Source of the DNA: Agromyces sp. NDB4Y10
GTDB lineage: Bacteria > Actinomycetota > Actinomycetes > Actinomycetales > Microbacteriaceae
Assembly (NCBI RefSeq): GCF_001620055.1
Contig: NZ_LQGY01000028.1
Location: forward strand, 124,001 to 188,000
Length of the DNA stretch: 64,000 nt
Reading direction: 5' to 3'
The notes below the pieces were generated by a model. It saw only the letters and a list, made by a program, of their open reading frames with translations, was not told the DNA's origin and searched no databases. How positions within the stretch are numbered: the first letter of the stretch is position 1; each line of letters begins with the position of its first letter. Position numbers and translations under genes: made by a program. Shown here piece after piece: positions 33,143 through 42,123 of this stretch.

Positions 33143-34528
33143 GTGGCCGCACCCACCCGTCTCGATTCCGTCATCACGCTCGCCCAGCACCGGGGCTTCG
33201 TCTTCCAGGCGGGTGAGATCTACGGCGGATCCCGGTCGGCGTGGGACTACGGCCCCCTCGGCGTCGAACTGAAGGAGAACATCAAGCGCCAGTGGTGGCG
33301 CTCGATGGTGCAGGGCCGCGACGACGTCGTCGGCCTCGACTCGAGCGTGATCCTGCCCACCCAGGTGTGGGAGGCGTCGGGCCACGTCGCCGTGTTCACC
33401 GACCCGCTCATCGAGTGCCTGCACTGCCACAAGCGCTTCCGCGAGGACCACCTCGTCGAGGCGTACGAGGAGAAGAAGGGCCGCGAGCCCGAGAACGGCC
33501 TCGCCGACATCGTCTGCCCCAACTGCGGCACGCGCGGCCAGTGGACCGAGCCGCGCGCCTTCTCCGGCCTGCTGAAGACCTTCCTCGGCGTCGTCGACGA
33601 CGAGTCCGGCCTGCACTACCTGCGCCCCGAGACCGCGCAGGGCATCTTCGTGAACTTCGCCAACGTGCTGCAGGCGGCGCGCATGAAGCCGCCGTTCGGC
33701 ATCGGCCAGATCGGCAAGTCGTTCCGCAACGAGATCACGCCGGGCAACTTCATCTTCCGCACGCGCGAGTTCGAGCAGATGGAGATGGAGTTCTTCGTCG
33801 AGCCCGGCAGCGACGAGGAATGGCACCAGTACTGGATCGACACGCGCTTCCAGTGGTACGTCGACCTCGGCATCGACCCCGAGAACCTGCGCCTGTTCGA
33901 GCACCCGAAGGACAAGCTCAGCCACTACTCGAAGCGCACCGTCGACATCGAGTACCGCTTCGGCTTCACCGGCGGCGAGTGGGGCGAGCTCGAGGGCGTC
34001 GCGAACCGCACCGACTTTGACCTCTCGACCCATGCCGAGCACTCCGGCAAGGACCTCTCGTTCTTCGACCAGTCGAAGAACGAGCGCTGGACCCCGTACG
34101 TGATCGAGCCCGCGGCCGGCCTCACCCGCTCGCTCATGGCGTTCCTCGTCGACGCGTACCACGTCGAGGAGGTGCCGAACGCGAAGGGCGGCACCGACAC
34201 CCGCACGGTGCTGAAGCTCGACCCGCGCCTCGCGCCCGTCAAGGCCGCGGTGCTGCCGCTCTCCCGCAACGAGAAGCTGTCGCCGCTCGCGCGCGACGTC
34301 GCCGCCCGCCTGCGCAAGCTGTGGAACGTCGAGTTCGACGACGCGGGTGCCATCGGCCGCCGCTACCGCCGCCAGGACGAGATCGGCACCCCGTTCTGCG
34401 TCACGGTCGACTTCGACTCGCTCGATGACGACGCCGTGACCGTGCGCGACCGCGACACCATGCAGCAGGAGCGCGTGCCGCTCGCCGAGCTCGAGTCGTA
34501 CCTCGGCTCGCGCCTCGTCGGCGCCTGA
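33143..34528 (+). CDS. glyS: Glycyl-tRNA synthetase (single-chain alpha2 type)
   Basis: A 461-residue class II aminoacyl-tRNA synthetase of the homodimeric type. Class II motifs are visible: [17 protein letters not shown] near the N-terminus, [17 protein letters not shown], motif 2 [21 protein letters not shown] and motif 3 [10 protein letters not shown]. The insertion contains CLHCHKRF and CPNCGTRG, two Cys-x2-Cys pairs that likely bind zinc. It charges tRNA-Gly with glycine. GTG start with GGAG at 6 bases; an upstream in-frame ATG (33026) has no RBS. Confidence 0.96.
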   Translation: MAAPTRLDSVITLAQHRGFVFQAGEIYGGSRSAWDYGPLGVELKENIKRQWWRSMVQGRDDVVGLDSSVILPTQVWEASGHVAVFTDPLIECLHCHKRFREDHLVEAYEEKKGREPENGLADIVCPNCGTRGQWTEPRAFSGLLKTFLGVVDDESGLHYLRPETAQGIFVNFANVLQAARMKPPFGIGQIGKSFRNEITPGNFIFRTREFEQMEMEFFVEPGSDEEWHQYWIDTRFQWYVDLGIDPENLRLFEHPKDKLSHYSKRTVDIEYRFGFTGGEWGELEGVANRTDFDLSTHAEHSGKDLSFFDQSKNERWTPYVIEPAAGLTRSLMAFLVDAYHVEEVPNAKGGTDTRTVLKLDPRLAPVKAAVLPLSRNEKLSPLARDVAARLRKLWNVEFDDAGAIGRRYRRQDEIGTPFCVTVDFDSLDDDAVTVRDRDTMQQERVPLAELESYLGSRLVGA

Positions 34529-34586
34529 GCGCCGGCGGCGTCGCGCCCGCCCCCTCGCTCGCTCCGCCCGCCCGCTCGCTCGCGGT

Positions 34587-34643
34587 CGAGTGTCCACGAA
34601 ACGTCGCCCCGCGTGGGCGGACCCCACCATTTGTGGACACTCG
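34587..34643. repeat. Inverted repeat CGAGTGTCCAC ... GTGGACACTCG after glyS
   Basis: Perfect 11-bp arms 34587-34597 and 34633-34643 enclose 35 bases. The element also contains CACGAAACG and ATTTGTGGA; a closely similar pair (CACGAAACG, GTTTGTGGA) follows hemL at 49956-49980. It could terminate glyS or be a dispersed intergenic repeat. Confidence 0.65.
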
Positions 34644-34698
34644 CGGGTCCCGCGGTGCGGGGTGTGCCGAGCGGATGCCGCGGACGCCGCCGCGTCGC

Positions 34699-34704
34699 TA
34701 GGGT
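34699..34704 (+). promoter_or_regulatory. -10 box TAGGGT, leaderless start of the hypothetical gene at 34712
   Basis: TAGGGT is followed by seven bases (GAACCGC) and the ATG. Confidence 0.6.
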
Positions 34705-34711
34705 GAACCGC

Positions 34712-35326
34712 ATGCACGCGGCATCCGGTGGTGGCTTCTTCGACGTCGAGCGGCCGGAACCGCCCGAACCCGATGAGCTGCCCACTCCGCCGTGGATGCA
34801 GCCGCCGCGCGACGAGCTGCCGGGCCGGGTCGTGCTCGACGAGGTGCTGTTCCGCAGTGAGCGGGTCGTGCTGGTACTGCGCGAGATCCGCCTGTTCGGC
34901 AACGGCCTCGAACTGCGGCTGGGCTGGTCCGCGCGTCGGGCGGGGATGCCGCGACGCGAGTGGGACGAGTCCATGCAGTCCGCCATGGGGTGGCAGGCAC
35001 CGCCCGGCGACGAGTCGACCTTCCGGGTCGGGCTCCGGCTTCCGGATGGCGCGCCGCTGCTGCCGCTGCATCTCCTCGGCAACCCGTGGGGTGAGCCGGA
35101 GTCGGTCGCGCCGCCGACCCTCATGGCGAACCACGGAGGAAGCAGCGGCGGCGCCGACTGGTACGACGGCAGGCAGACGGCGTGGCTGTGGTGGCCGACG
35201 CGGCCCGAGGGCGACGACCTCGAGCTCGTGGTCGAATGGCGCGGGCTCGAGATCCCCGAGCTCTCGCACCGCATACCGGCCGACGTGCTCGCCGCCGCAC
35301 CGGCGCCGCGACCGCTCTGGGACTGA
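34712..35326 (+). CDS. Conserved hypothetical protein
   Basis: A 204-residue soluble protein that I do not recognise. It begins with a Pro/Glu-rich stretch (ERPEPPEPDELPTPPWMQPPRDELPG), then a compact beta-rich domain with VVLDEVLFRSERVVLVLREIRLFGNGLELRLGW, TFRVGLRLPDGAPLLPL and YDGRQTAWLWWPTRPEGDDLELVVEWRGLEIPE. The pattern of alternating strands suggests a beta-sandwich. No signal peptide or membrane segment. The start is fixed by TAGGGT-N7-ATG. It is convergent with the GNAT gene. Confidence 0.75.
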   Translation: MHAASGGGFFDVERPEPPEPDELPTPPWMQPPRDELPGRVVLDEVLFRSERVVLVLREIRLFGNGLELRLGWSARRAGMPRREWDESMQSAMGWQAPPGDESTFRVGLRLPDGAPLLPLHLLGNPWGEPESVAPPTLMANHGGSSGGADWYDGRQTAWLWWPTRPEGDDLELVVEWRGLEIPELSHRIPADVLAAAPAPRPLWD

Positions 35327-35336
35327 ACTCCCCGCG

Positions 35337-36020
35337 TCAGGCCCGCCCGGCGCGCAGCGCCCGCCACTCGCGGCGCAGCATGCCGTACGACGCCGTGTCC
35401 TGCCATTCGCCGTCGTTCCACTCCTCCTCGACGAGGGTCGCCTCGCGGCGCATGCCCAGTCGTTCGCAGAGTCGAGCGGATGCCGCATTGCGGGCGTCGA
35501 GGTGCGCGACGACCCGGTGCGCGACGAGCCGCCCGAAGGCGAGATCCAGTGTGGCGGCGGCCGCCTCCGCGGCGAGACCGCGCCCGTGGAAGTCGGGGTG
35601 GACGACCCAGCCGATCTCGAGACGGGCGTGGGCGGATGACGCGAGCCGCAGCATGATGTCGCCGACCACGCGATCCTCGCGGGGGCGGCCGGGTGCGGCA
35701 TCCGTCGTCGAGGGCTCGCCGACGAGGGCCATCGCGAGGAACACCGCATCGCCGTCGTCGGCCAGGCGGCGGCATGCCGCGCGGGTCTCGGTGTGCTCGC
35801 GCGCCTGGTCGCGGTCGCGCTCGGGCCACGGGATGTAGCGCAGCACCTCGGGCAGGGACTGGTACTCCCAGACGTCGTCGGCGTCGTCGGTCGCGAGGGG
35901 TCGCAGCCGCAGTCGTTCGGTCCGGATCGGCCGGCGGTCGAGCTCGGCCACGTCGAACGGGAGCCGAAGTGCGGGCGGGCCGGCGTCGGCCGCGTCATCC
36001 GGTCGTTCGTGCACGGTCAC
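35337..36020 (-). CDS. GNAT-family N-acetyltransferase (RimJ/RimL type)
   Basis: A 227-residue acetyltransferase. The RimJ-like opening is RPIRTERLRLRPLATDDADDVWEYQSLPEVLRYIPW; the acetyl-CoA loop lies in IGWVVHPDFHGRGLAAEAAAATLDLAFG, followed by HLDARNAASARLCERLGMRREA. It would acetylate an N-terminus or small molecule; the substrate is unknown. GTG 36020 lies 8 bases after a TACGCT box. It begins 28 bases after the hemA stop on the same strand and may also be cotranscribed with hemA. Confidence 0.9.
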   Translation of the reverse strand: MTVHERPDDAADAGPPALRLPFDVAELDRRPIRTERLRLRPLATDDADDVWEYQSLPEVLRYIPWPERDRDQAREHTETRAACRRLADDGDAVFLAMALVGEPSTTDAAPGRPREDRVVGDIMLRLASSAHARLEIGWVVHPDFHGRGLAAEAAAATLDLAFGRLVAHRVVAHLDARNAASARLCERLGMRREATLVEEEWNDGEWQDTASYGMLRREWRALRAGRA

Positions 36021-36048
36021 GGGGCGACAGCGTAGCGCGCGGGACGCG

Positions 36049-37467
36049 TCAGCGGATGCCGCCGGCGCGGCGCCCTCGCTCGTCCTCGGGCCGCTCGTCG
36101 GCGCCGGCGGAGGCCGCCGCATCGGGCTCGGGCCGGATGCCGAACATCGCCTCGAGGCCGTCGAGCCAGGCCTGCTGCTCGCCCGCGCGGGCGTACTCGC
36201 GCGAGCGCGCCATGGGGGTGTGCAGCAGCACGCCGGCCATGTGGCGGAGCGCGGCCTCGGTGCGGCCGTCGTCGTCGCCGCGCACCCGAGCGCGGCGGAT
36301 CTCGGCGTCGAGCACGTCGAACACGTGCTTTCGGAGGGCGACGACCGCGGGCGCGAGGTCGAGCTCTTCACCGACGCGGCTGAACTTGCGGGCGGCGCGC
36401 TCGACGAGCTCGCGCGCGGCATCCGTCGCACCGAACTCCTCGAGCGGCGCGTGGATCTTGATGGTCTCGAGGTCGAGCAGGTCGACGCCGGGTACGCCGG
36501 CGACGTCGGGGTCGACGTTGCGGGGCAGGCCCAGGTCGATGATGAGCTGGCGCGGCGCCTCGGCCTGCGCCGCGTCATCCGCTTCGCCCTCGACCGTGGT
36601 CGCCGCGCCGTCGCGCGGGCGGAGGAAGGCGACGGGAACGGGCCGCTCGGCCACCGCGAGCTCGGTGCGGCCGAGCTCGATCAGCGAGCGGTCGACGACG
36701 TGGTGCTCGACCATGGTGCAGGTGACGATGAGGTCGGCGCCGGCGGCCGCCATGGCGTAGTCGCCGGTCTCGACGGCGGCGATGTCGTGGCTCGCGGCGA
36801 ACTTCGCGCCGCGGCCCGTGGGCGAGTACACCGACACGTCGGTCACGCCGCGGTCGCGCAGCGCGGCGAGCGATGCGCCGGCGTAGCGGCCGGTGCCGAC
36901 GAGCAGGACCCGCACGGCCGACCAGTCGGTGACGCGGCTCTCGGCGAGGTCGAGTGCGAGGCGCACGAGCGAGCGGCCCTCGCTGCCGATGCCGGTCGCG
37001 TTCTTCACGCGCCGCGACGTCTGCGAGGCGCGCTGGAACAGCCGCTCGAGCTCGGGCGTCGTGGTGCCCTCCTTGCGGGCGCGCTCGAGCGAGCGGCGCA
37101 CCTGCCCTGCGATCTCGCCCTCGCCGACGACGACCGACTCGAGACCGGATGCCACGGCGAACAGGTGACCGGCGACGGCGTTGCCGTGCACGAAGCCGAA
37201 GGTGCTGCGCAGCTCGTCCGGCTCGAGGGCGGCGACGTCGCCGACCGCGCGGATCGCGTCGTGGACGGCGTCGACGGGGGAGTCGCCCTCGGGGGTGTCG
37301 AGGTCGAGGTAGGCCTCGAAGCGGTTGCAGGTCGCCACGACGACGGCGCCCTGCACGGCCGGGTGCCCGTCGAGGAGACGGGGTGCGGCGTGCTCGGCGG
37401 TCGCCGAAAGCCGTTCGAGCATGTCGAACCCGGCGTTCTTGTGACTCGCGGTGAGACAGATGAGCAC
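36049..37467 (-). CDS. hemA: Glutamyl-tRNA reductase
   Basis: A 472-residue enzyme reducing Glu-tRNA to glutamate-1-semialdehyde, the entry step of C5 heme synthesis. The active-site cysteine is C47 in VATCNRFEAYLD; the NADPH domain has VLLVGTGRYAGASLAAL; GEGEIAGQVRRSLERAR and the C-terminal dimerisation helices are present. The middle carries an Asp/Ala-rich insertion (GAATTVEGEADDAAQAEAP) and a disordered tail. The GTG start follows TAGAAT by 6 bases (leaderless). It faces away from the rest of the heme cluster, about 1 kb from hemE. Confidence 0.95.
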   Translation of the reverse strand: MLICLTASHKNAGFDMLERLSATAEHAAPRLLDGHPAVQGAVVVATCNRFEAYLDLDTPEGDSPVDAVHDAIRAVGDVAALEPDELRSTFGFVHGNAVAGHLFAVASGLESVVVGEGEIAGQVRRSLERARKEGTTTPELERLFQRASQTSRRVKNATGIGSEGRSLVRLALDLAESRVTDWSAVRVLLVGTGRYAGASLAALRDRGVTDVSVYSPTGRGAKFAASHDIAAVETGDYAMAAAGADLIVTCTMVEHHVVDRSLIELGRTELAVAERPVPVAFLRPRDGAATTVEGEADDAAQAEAPRQLIIDLGLPRNVDPDVAGVPGVDLLDLETIKIHAPLEEFGATDAARELVERAARKFSRVGEELDLAPAVVALRKHVFDVLDAEIRRARVRGDDDGRTEAALRHMAGVLLHTPMARSREYARAGEQQAWLDGLEAMFGIRPEPDAAASAGADERPEDERGRRAGGIR

Positions 37468-37473
37468 CAGACG

Positions 37474-37479
37474 ATTCTA
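37474..37479 (-). promoter_or_regulatory. -10 box TAGAAT, leaderless start of hemA
   Basis: On the minus strand TAGAAT is followed by CGTCTG and GTG (codon 1 of hemA). Confidence 0.65.
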
Positions 37480-37523
37480 CCGGTGGTCGAAAGGTGCTCC
37501 GACCGGCCGTGTCATCATCGGGT

Positions 37524-38237
37524 TCAGGCCGCAGCGTGAGGCCGGATCACGGGGATGGCGCCCGTGAGCGGCGGCAGTTCGAGCCCCTCGGCCGCGAGGG
37601 CGGCCCGGTGTCGTGCCTTCCACGATCGCACCGTCGCGAAGAACGGGGCGTCGGTGAGCGCGTACCGGCCGAGACGCGGGTCGCTCAGCATGACGGGCAG
37701 CTCGACGCTGATGCCCGCTCGCCGGACCCGCACGACGGCGACGGGCACCTCGGTGCTGCCGACGACCGCGCGATCCGAGCGGATGGTGCGCACCTCGCGC
37801 CACGGGAAGTGGGCGACTCGGCGGGGTCGGCGTCCGCCGCTCCAGAACGAGAGGCCGCCGTCGTCGGCGACGATCGAGAAGCGCGACGGGAGGGCGGCCG
37901 TGCTGCCGCCCGGGTGGCCGAGCTCGGCGAGGCGCGCGACGAGCTCGCGGTTGCGGATGCCGCTCGCGATCTCGCCGCGATGGATGCTCTGGAGCGCACG
38001 GCGCCGTGCCGTCGCGCGTGCGGACGCGGCGCCGCGTCGCAGCGCCACCACGACGGCGACGATCGCCGTCGCGGCCGCGAGCACGACGGCGAGTTCGGTG
38101 GCGGGCACCTCGGGCAGGCGCGGCACGAGCCGCTCCACCCAGGCCTGGCCGAGCGCCAGCCCGGCCACGAGGAGGACGGCGGCGAGCGCGACCAGGACGA
38201 TCGATCCGGTGCGATGCCGCGGTGCAGTGCTGGACAT
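37524..38237 (-). CDS. Conserved membrane protein of unknown function
   Basis: A 237-residue protein with two N-terminal transmembrane helices (GSIVLVALAAVLLVAGLALGQAW and ATELAVVLAAATAIVAVVVAL) and a cytoplasmic PH-like C-terminal region (RFSIVADDGGLSFWSGGRRPRRVAHFPWREVRTIR, then VVRVRRAGISVELPVML). I do not recognise a named family. The ATG at 38237 lacks a good RBS and the frame stays open to 38369, so the start is uncertain. It lies upstream of hemA on the same strand and is divergent from hemE; ACTGTA at 38326 (TACAGT on this strand) is a possible -10. Confidence 0.75.
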   Translation of the reverse strand: MSSTAPRHRTGSIVLVALAAVLLVAGLALGQAWVERLVPRLPEVPATELAVVLAAATAIVAVVVALRRGAASARATARRRALQSIHRGEIASGIRNRELVARLAELGHPGGSTAALPSRFSIVADDGGLSFWSGGRRPRRVAHFPWREVRTIRSDRAVVGSTEVPVAVVRVRRAGISVELPVMLSDPRLGRYALTDAPFFATVRSWKARHRAALAAEGLELPPLTGAIPVIRPHAAA

Positions 38238-38436
38238 TGGGGGAGGACTCCGTGGGTGGCGGAGGCGCGCCGTCGCTGGGGAGGCGTCGGTGCGTCGCCG
38301 TGCGCGGGGGATGCACGACCGTCCGACTGTAGCGCCGTGGGAGCGCGACCACCAGACCTCGTTCTCCATTCGTCCAACATCCGGCGTCGCCGGCGGAACA
38401 GGACGCGTTCAGTCGCGATGGGGGAGGATGTTGCGC

Positions 38437-39588
38437 GTGATCCTCTCCCCGCAGCATCCGCTCGCCTCAGGCCTCACCCACGACTCGCGCCTCGTGCGCG
38501 CCTACCGCGGTGAGCGCAGCGACACCACGCCGGTGTGGTTCATGCGCCAGGCCGGGCGCTCGCTGCCGGAGTACCGCGAGCTGCGCGTCGGCACCCGCAT
38601 GCTCGACGCGTGCCTCGACCCCGCCATGGCGGCCGAGATCACGCTCCAGCCCATCCGCCGCCACGGCGTCGACGCGGGCATCTTCTTCAGCGACATCGTG
38701 GTGCCGCTGAAGCTCGTCGGCGTCGACGTCGAGATCCAGCCCGGCCGCGGTCCGGTGTTCGGGTCGTCGTACGGCGATGCGGCGGGCGTCGCCGAGCTGA
38801 CGAGGATCGACCCGGCCACGCTCGACGAGGCCGCCGGCCCCATCGCCGAGGCCGTGCAGCGCACCGTCGCCGAACTCGCGACGCTCACCGCACCCGGCGC
38901 CCCGACCAGTACGCCGCTCATCGGCTTCGCCGGTGCGCCGTTCACCCTCGCCGCGTACCTGGCCGAGGGCGGCCCGTCGAAGGACCACCTCGCCGCGCGC
39001 ACGCTCATGCACGCCGACCCGGGCGCCTGGCGCGCCCTCATGGACTGGACCGCCGAGCTCACGGGCCGCTTCCTGCGCACGCAGGTGCTCGCCGGGGCGT
39101 CCGCGGCGCAGCTGTTCGACTCGTGGGCGGGCGCGCTCTCGCTCGCCGACTACGAGACCCACGTGGCCCCCGCCTCCGCGGCGGCCCTCGCGCACGTGCA
39201 CGACCTCGAGTACGAGGTGCCGGGGGCGACGGATGCCGCGGGCGCGCCCGTCCGCCGCGCCGTGCCCGTCGTGCACTTCGGGGTCGGCACGGGCGAACTG
39301 CTCGGCGCGATGGCGTCGGTCGGCGTCGACGCGCTCGGCGTGGACTACCGCGTGCCGCTCGACGTGGCATCCGCTCGGGTCGGCGGTGGCGTGCCGCTGC
39401 AGGGCAACCTCGACCCCGCGCTCCTCGCCGCGCCGTGGCCCGTGCTCGAGCGCGCGGTCCGCGACGTGCTCGACCGCGGCCGGGTCGCACCCGCGCACGT
39501 GTTCAACCTCGGCCACGGCGTGCCCCCCGAGACCGACCCGACCGCGCTGACGCGCGTCGTGGAGCTGGTGCACGAGGCCGGGCGATGA
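38437..39588 (+). CDS. hemE: Uroporphyrinogen III decarboxylase
   Basis: A 383-residue UROD, converting uroporphyrinogen III to coproporphyrinogen III. The N-terminal signature is TPVWFMRQAGRSLPEYRELR, followed by DAGIFFSDIVVPL, GFAGAPFTLAAYLAEGG, FDSWAGALS, VDYRVPL and PLQGNLDPALL; the C-terminal FNLGHGVPPETDP is typical. GTG 38437 is preceded by GGGGGAGG at 9 bases; in-frame ATG 38428 and TTG 38431 overlap that RBS. The stop overlaps the cgoX start (ATGA), so the two are translationally coupled. Confidence 0.95.
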   Translation: MILSPQHPLASGLTHDSRLVRAYRGERSDTTPVWFMRQAGRSLPEYRELRVGTRMLDACLDPAMAAEITLQPIRRHGVDAGIFFSDIVVPLKLVGVDVEIQPGRGPVFGSSYGDAAGVAELTRIDPATLDEAAGPIAEAVQRTVAELATLTAPGAPTSTPLIGFAGAPFTLAAYLAEGGPSKDHLAARTLMHADPGAWRALMDWTAELTGRFLRTQVLAGASAAQLFDSWAGALSLADYETHVAPASAAALAHVHDLEYEVPGATDAAGAPVRRAVPVVHFGVGTGELLGAMASVGVDALGVDYRVPLDVASARVGGGVPLQGNLDPALLAAPWPVLERAVRDVLDRGRVAPAHVFNLGHGVPPETDPTALTRVVELVHEAGR

Positions 39589-41099
39589 CCGACGCCGCCG
39601 TCCCCGGCGGTGCCGAGCACCGCACGACCGACGTCGTCGTGGTCGGCGGCGGCGTGGCCGGACTGGTCGCGGCGCTCGAATGCGCGCGGATCGGGCTCGG
39701 CGTGACCGTGCTCGAGCGGGCCGACCGTCCGGGAGGCTGCGTCGGCCGCATCGAGCTCGACGGCCTCGCGCTCGACAGCGGCGCCGAGTCGTTCGCGACC
39801 CGCAACGGGTCGGTGGCGGCCCTGGCCGAGCGGCTCGGGCTCGGCGACCGCATCGAGCGGCCGAATCCGTCGGGTGCCTGGCTGGTCTGGGGCGATGGCG
39901 GCGCGACGAAGGCCGCGCCGCTGCCGCGCACCGGCATGCTCGGCATCCCTGCAAACCCGCTCGGCGACGACGTGCGGGCCATCATCGGGTGGGGCGGCGC
40001 CTGGCGGGCCTGGCTCGACCGGGTGCGGCCGATCCTCAAGATCGGACGGGCCGAACGGCTCGGCCCGCTGGTCCGCGAGCGCATGGGCCGGGCGGTGCTC
40101 GACCGGCTGGTCGCGCCGATCTCGGCGGGCGTGTACTCGACCGATCCCGACGACCTCGACGTCGACGTCGTCGCGCCCGGGCTCAACGAGGCCATGACGC
40201 GCGCCGGGTCCCTGTCGGGCGGCGTGGCGCAGCTCGTCGGCGAGCGGAAGGCGGGCAGCGCGGTCCTCGGGCTCCGCGGCGGCATGCACACCCTCGTCGA
40301 CGCCCTGCTCGCCGAACTCGACCGCTTCGGCGCCGACGTGCGCACCGGGGTGCGGGTCACCGCACTCGACCGGGGCGAGCCGGCGGCGACGGAGGACGGC
40401 CGCCCGGCGTCCGCGTGGCGCGCGGTCGGCGAGGCCGCCGCCTCCGACGGCGGCGCACCCGGCTCCGTCGTGGTCGACGCGCGCTTCGCGATCGTCGCGA
40501 CGCCGGCGCACGTCTCCCGCGGACTCCTCGCGGGCCTCGTCGGCGAGGAGGCGCTCGCCGAGGAGTGGCCGGACGCGGCATCCGTCGAACTGGTCACGCT
40601 CGTGCTCGACGCCCCGGCGCTCGATGCGGCGCCCCGCGGCACGGGCGTGCTCGTCGCGGCCGACGCGCCGGGCGTCACGGCGAAGGCGCTGACGCACTCG
40701 AGCGCCAAGTGGCCCTGGCTCGCGGATGCCGCATCAGGCCGCCACGTCGTCCGCCTCTCCTACGGCCGCGCGGGCGCCGCGGGACCGCTCACGGACCTCG
40801 ACGACGACGCGGTGACCGAACTCGCGGTGCGCGACGCGTCGGCGCTGCTCGGCATTCCGCTGGACCGCTCGCAGGTGCGCGCCGCCGGGCGCAGCGCCTG
40901 GCGGGACGCGCTCTCGCAGGCCGCCGTCGGCCAGCGCGCCCGCGTCCGCGCCCTCGAGGAGGCGATCGACGAGCACTCCGGCCTCGCCGTCACGGGCTCG
41001 TGGGTGGCCGGGACGGGGCTCGCGTCGGTCGTGCCGCACGCGACCGAGGCGGCCGGACTCATCCGCCACCTGGCGGTCCACGTCGCCGACGACGCATAG
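39585..41099 (+). CDS. cgoX: Coproporphyrinogen III oxidase (HemY-type flavoprotein)
   Basis: A 504-residue FAD protein of the HemY family. The FAD-binding Rossmann motif is VVVVGGGVAGLVAALECARIGLGVTVLERADRPGG; GVYSTDPDDLD, VLGLRGGMHTLVDAL and the C-terminal VTGSWVAGTGLASVVPHATEAAGLI complete the family pattern. In actinobacteria this enzyme oxidises coproporphyrinogen III to coproporphyrin III (CgoX) and works with ChdC and CpfC, both encoded 2.5 kb downstream. An Ala/Gly-rich insertion lies around residues 265-300. It is coupled to hemE. Confidence 0.93.
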   Translation: MTDAAVPGGAEHRTTDVVVVGGGVAGLVAALECARIGLGVTVLERADRPGGCVGRIELDGLALDSGAESFATRNGSVAALAERLGLGDRIERPNPSGAWLVWGDGGATKAAPLPRTGMLGIPANPLGDDVRAIIGWGGAWRAWLDRVRPILKIGRAERLGPLVRERMGRAVLDRLVAPISAGVYSTDPDDLDVDVVAPGLNEAMTRAGSLSGGVAQLVGERKAGSAVLGLRGGMHTLVDALLAELDRFGADVRTGVRVTALDRGEPAATEDGRPASAWRAVGEAAASDGGAPGSVVVDARFAIVATPAHVSRGLLAGLVGEEALAEEWPDAASVELVTLVLDAPALDAAPRGTGVLVAADAPGVTAKALTHSSAKWPWLADAASGRHVVRLSYGRAGAAGPLTDLDDDAVTELAVRDASALLGIPLDRSQVRAAGRSAWRDALSQAAVGQRARVRALEEAIDEHSGLAVTGSWVAGTGLASVVPHATEAAGLIRHLAVHVADDA

Positions 41100-41140
41100 C
41101 CGCAACGGAATACGAGGACGCCCGAGACCTCGCAACCCCC

Positions 41141-41168
41141 TTGCGCGGCCCGGGTCGGGGTCTACGCT
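41141..41168 (+). promoter_or_regulatory. Putative promoter of the YtxH-like/holin-X/DUF3618 genes
   Basis: TTGCGC (41141-41146) and TACGCT (41163-41168) are separated by 16 bases. The leader of about 40 bases carries the Gly-rich RBS GCGGGGGATGGGG. Confidence 0.45.
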
Positions 41169-41214
41169 GGGTGTCACTGCTGTCTTGACAACCGCAGCGG
41201 GGGATGGGGTGCAC

Positions 41215-41688
41215 ATGAAGGGCAAGTTCCTCTTCGTCGTCGGTCTCGGCGTCGGCTACGTGCTGGGCACGCGCGCCGGACGCGAGCGCTACGAGCAGAT
41301 CCGCAAGGCGGCGGAGGACGTCTGGAACCAACCGAAGGTCCAGGAGGGCGTCGACACGGTCAAGGGCTTCGCGATGAGCCGTGCCGGTGACGTCGGCGAC
41401 AAGGTCCTCGACGGCGCGAAGAAGCTCGTGTCGCAGTTCACCAGCACGCAGGGATCCACGCGGTCCTCGTCCGCGAAGTCCGCCTCGGGCTCGTCGACCG
41501 GCTCGTCGTCGGGCACGGCGTCGACCGGCTCGGGCTCATCGCGTTCGACCTCCGGCGGGTCGTCCTCGAAGTCGAGCGGCAACGGCAGCAAGGGGTCGTC
41601 GGGCTCCTCGTCGTCGGGCTCCTCCTCGTCGTCGAACTCGAACGCCAAGTCCGCCGGATCGGGTTCGGGCTCCTCGAGCTCGTCCTGA
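41215..41688 (+). CDS. YtxH-like small protein with Ser/Gly-rich tail
   Basis: A 157-residue protein. Residues 1-20 (MKGKFLFVVGLGVGYVLGTRAG) form a short hydrophobic segment like the YtxH/GvpP-type start; RERYEQIRKAAEDVWNQPKVQEGVDTVKGFAMSRAGDVGDKVLDGAKKLV is helical. From about residue 80 to the end the sequence is almost only Ser, Gly, Thr, Lys and Asn, encoded mainly by TCG and GGC. It is probably membrane-attached with a flexible extracytoplasmic or cytoplasmic tail. Neighbouring DUF1469 and DUF3618 genes suggest a joint envelope role. Start: ATG 41215; GTG 41209 is an alternative. Confidence 0.8.
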   Translation: MKGKFLFVVGLGVGYVLGTRAGRERYEQIRKAAEDVWNQPKVQEGVDTVKGFAMSRAGDVGDKVLDGAKKLVSQFTSTQGSTRSSSAKSASGSSTGSSSGTASTGSGSSRSTSGGSSSKSSGNGSKGSSGSSSSGSSSSSNSNAKSAGSGSGSSSSS

Positions 41689-41715
41689 CCGATCCCTGAC
41701 GGAGGTGGAATCGCG

Positions 41716-42123
41716 ATGTCCTCACCACTGAACGACGAGCGCGGGCTGTTCACGCTGCTCGGAGAACTGCCCGACCGCATCTCCACGCTGGTCCGAGCCG
41801 AGATCGACCAAGTCAAGGCCGAACTCACCTACAAGGCGAAGCACTTCGGCATCGGCGCGGGCCTCGTCGTCGTGGCGGCGTTCGTCGGCATCTTCCTGCT
41901 CGGCACCCTCATCGCGACCGGCATCCTCGCGCTGTCGCTCGTGATGCCGGGATGGGCGGCGGCGCTCATCGTGTCGGGCGTGCTGCTGCTGATCATCCTG
42001 ATTTTGCTCGGGGTGGCCGTGCTCAACTTCAAGCGCGGCAGCGAGCCGCTCGAATCGATCGAGAGCGTCCGCCAGGACCTTGACGCGATCACCGGACGGG
42101 GGGCGTATGGCAGCCGGAACTGA
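41716..42123 (+). CDS. Actinobacterial holin-X family (DUF1469-like) membrane protein
   Basis: A 135-residue protein: an amphipathic N-terminus (LFTLLGELPDRISTLVRAEIDQVKAELTYKAKHFG), two transmembrane helices (AGLVVVAAFVGIFLLGTLIATGILAL and WAAALIVSGVLLLIILILLGVAVL) and a short charged tail. This is the layout of the phage_holin_3_6/holin-X group, which in actinomycetes is chromosomal and not linked to phages. RBS GGAGGTGG. It overlaps the DUF3618 gene by 17 bases. Confidence 0.88.
   Translation: MSSPLNDERGLFTLLGELPDRISTLVRAEIDQVKAELTYKAKHFGIGAGLVVVAAFVGIFLLGTLIATGILALSLVMPGWAAALIVSGVLLLIILILLGVAVLNFKRGSEPLESIESVRQDLDAITGRGAYGSRN

Noticed and set aside
34553-34586. GCTCGCTC/CCGCCCG low-complexity run after glyS as a repeat element
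   Set aside because: Short, irregular, and explained by base composition.
33002-35998. A long minus-strand open frame across glyS and its neighbours
   Set aside because: It runs antisense to glycyl-tRNA synthetase and has low-complexity composition; no start signal.
41185-41190. A consensus -35 hexamer TTGACA before the YtxH-like gene
   Set aside because: No -10 box lies 16-18 bases downstream; the region there is the RBS and start codon. TTGCGC-16-TACGCT fits better.
41716-42123. Possible prophage remnant suggested by a holin-like protein
   Set aside because: Holin-X proteins are ordinary chromosomal membrane proteins in actinomycetes and no lysin, capsid, integrase or att site is nearby.
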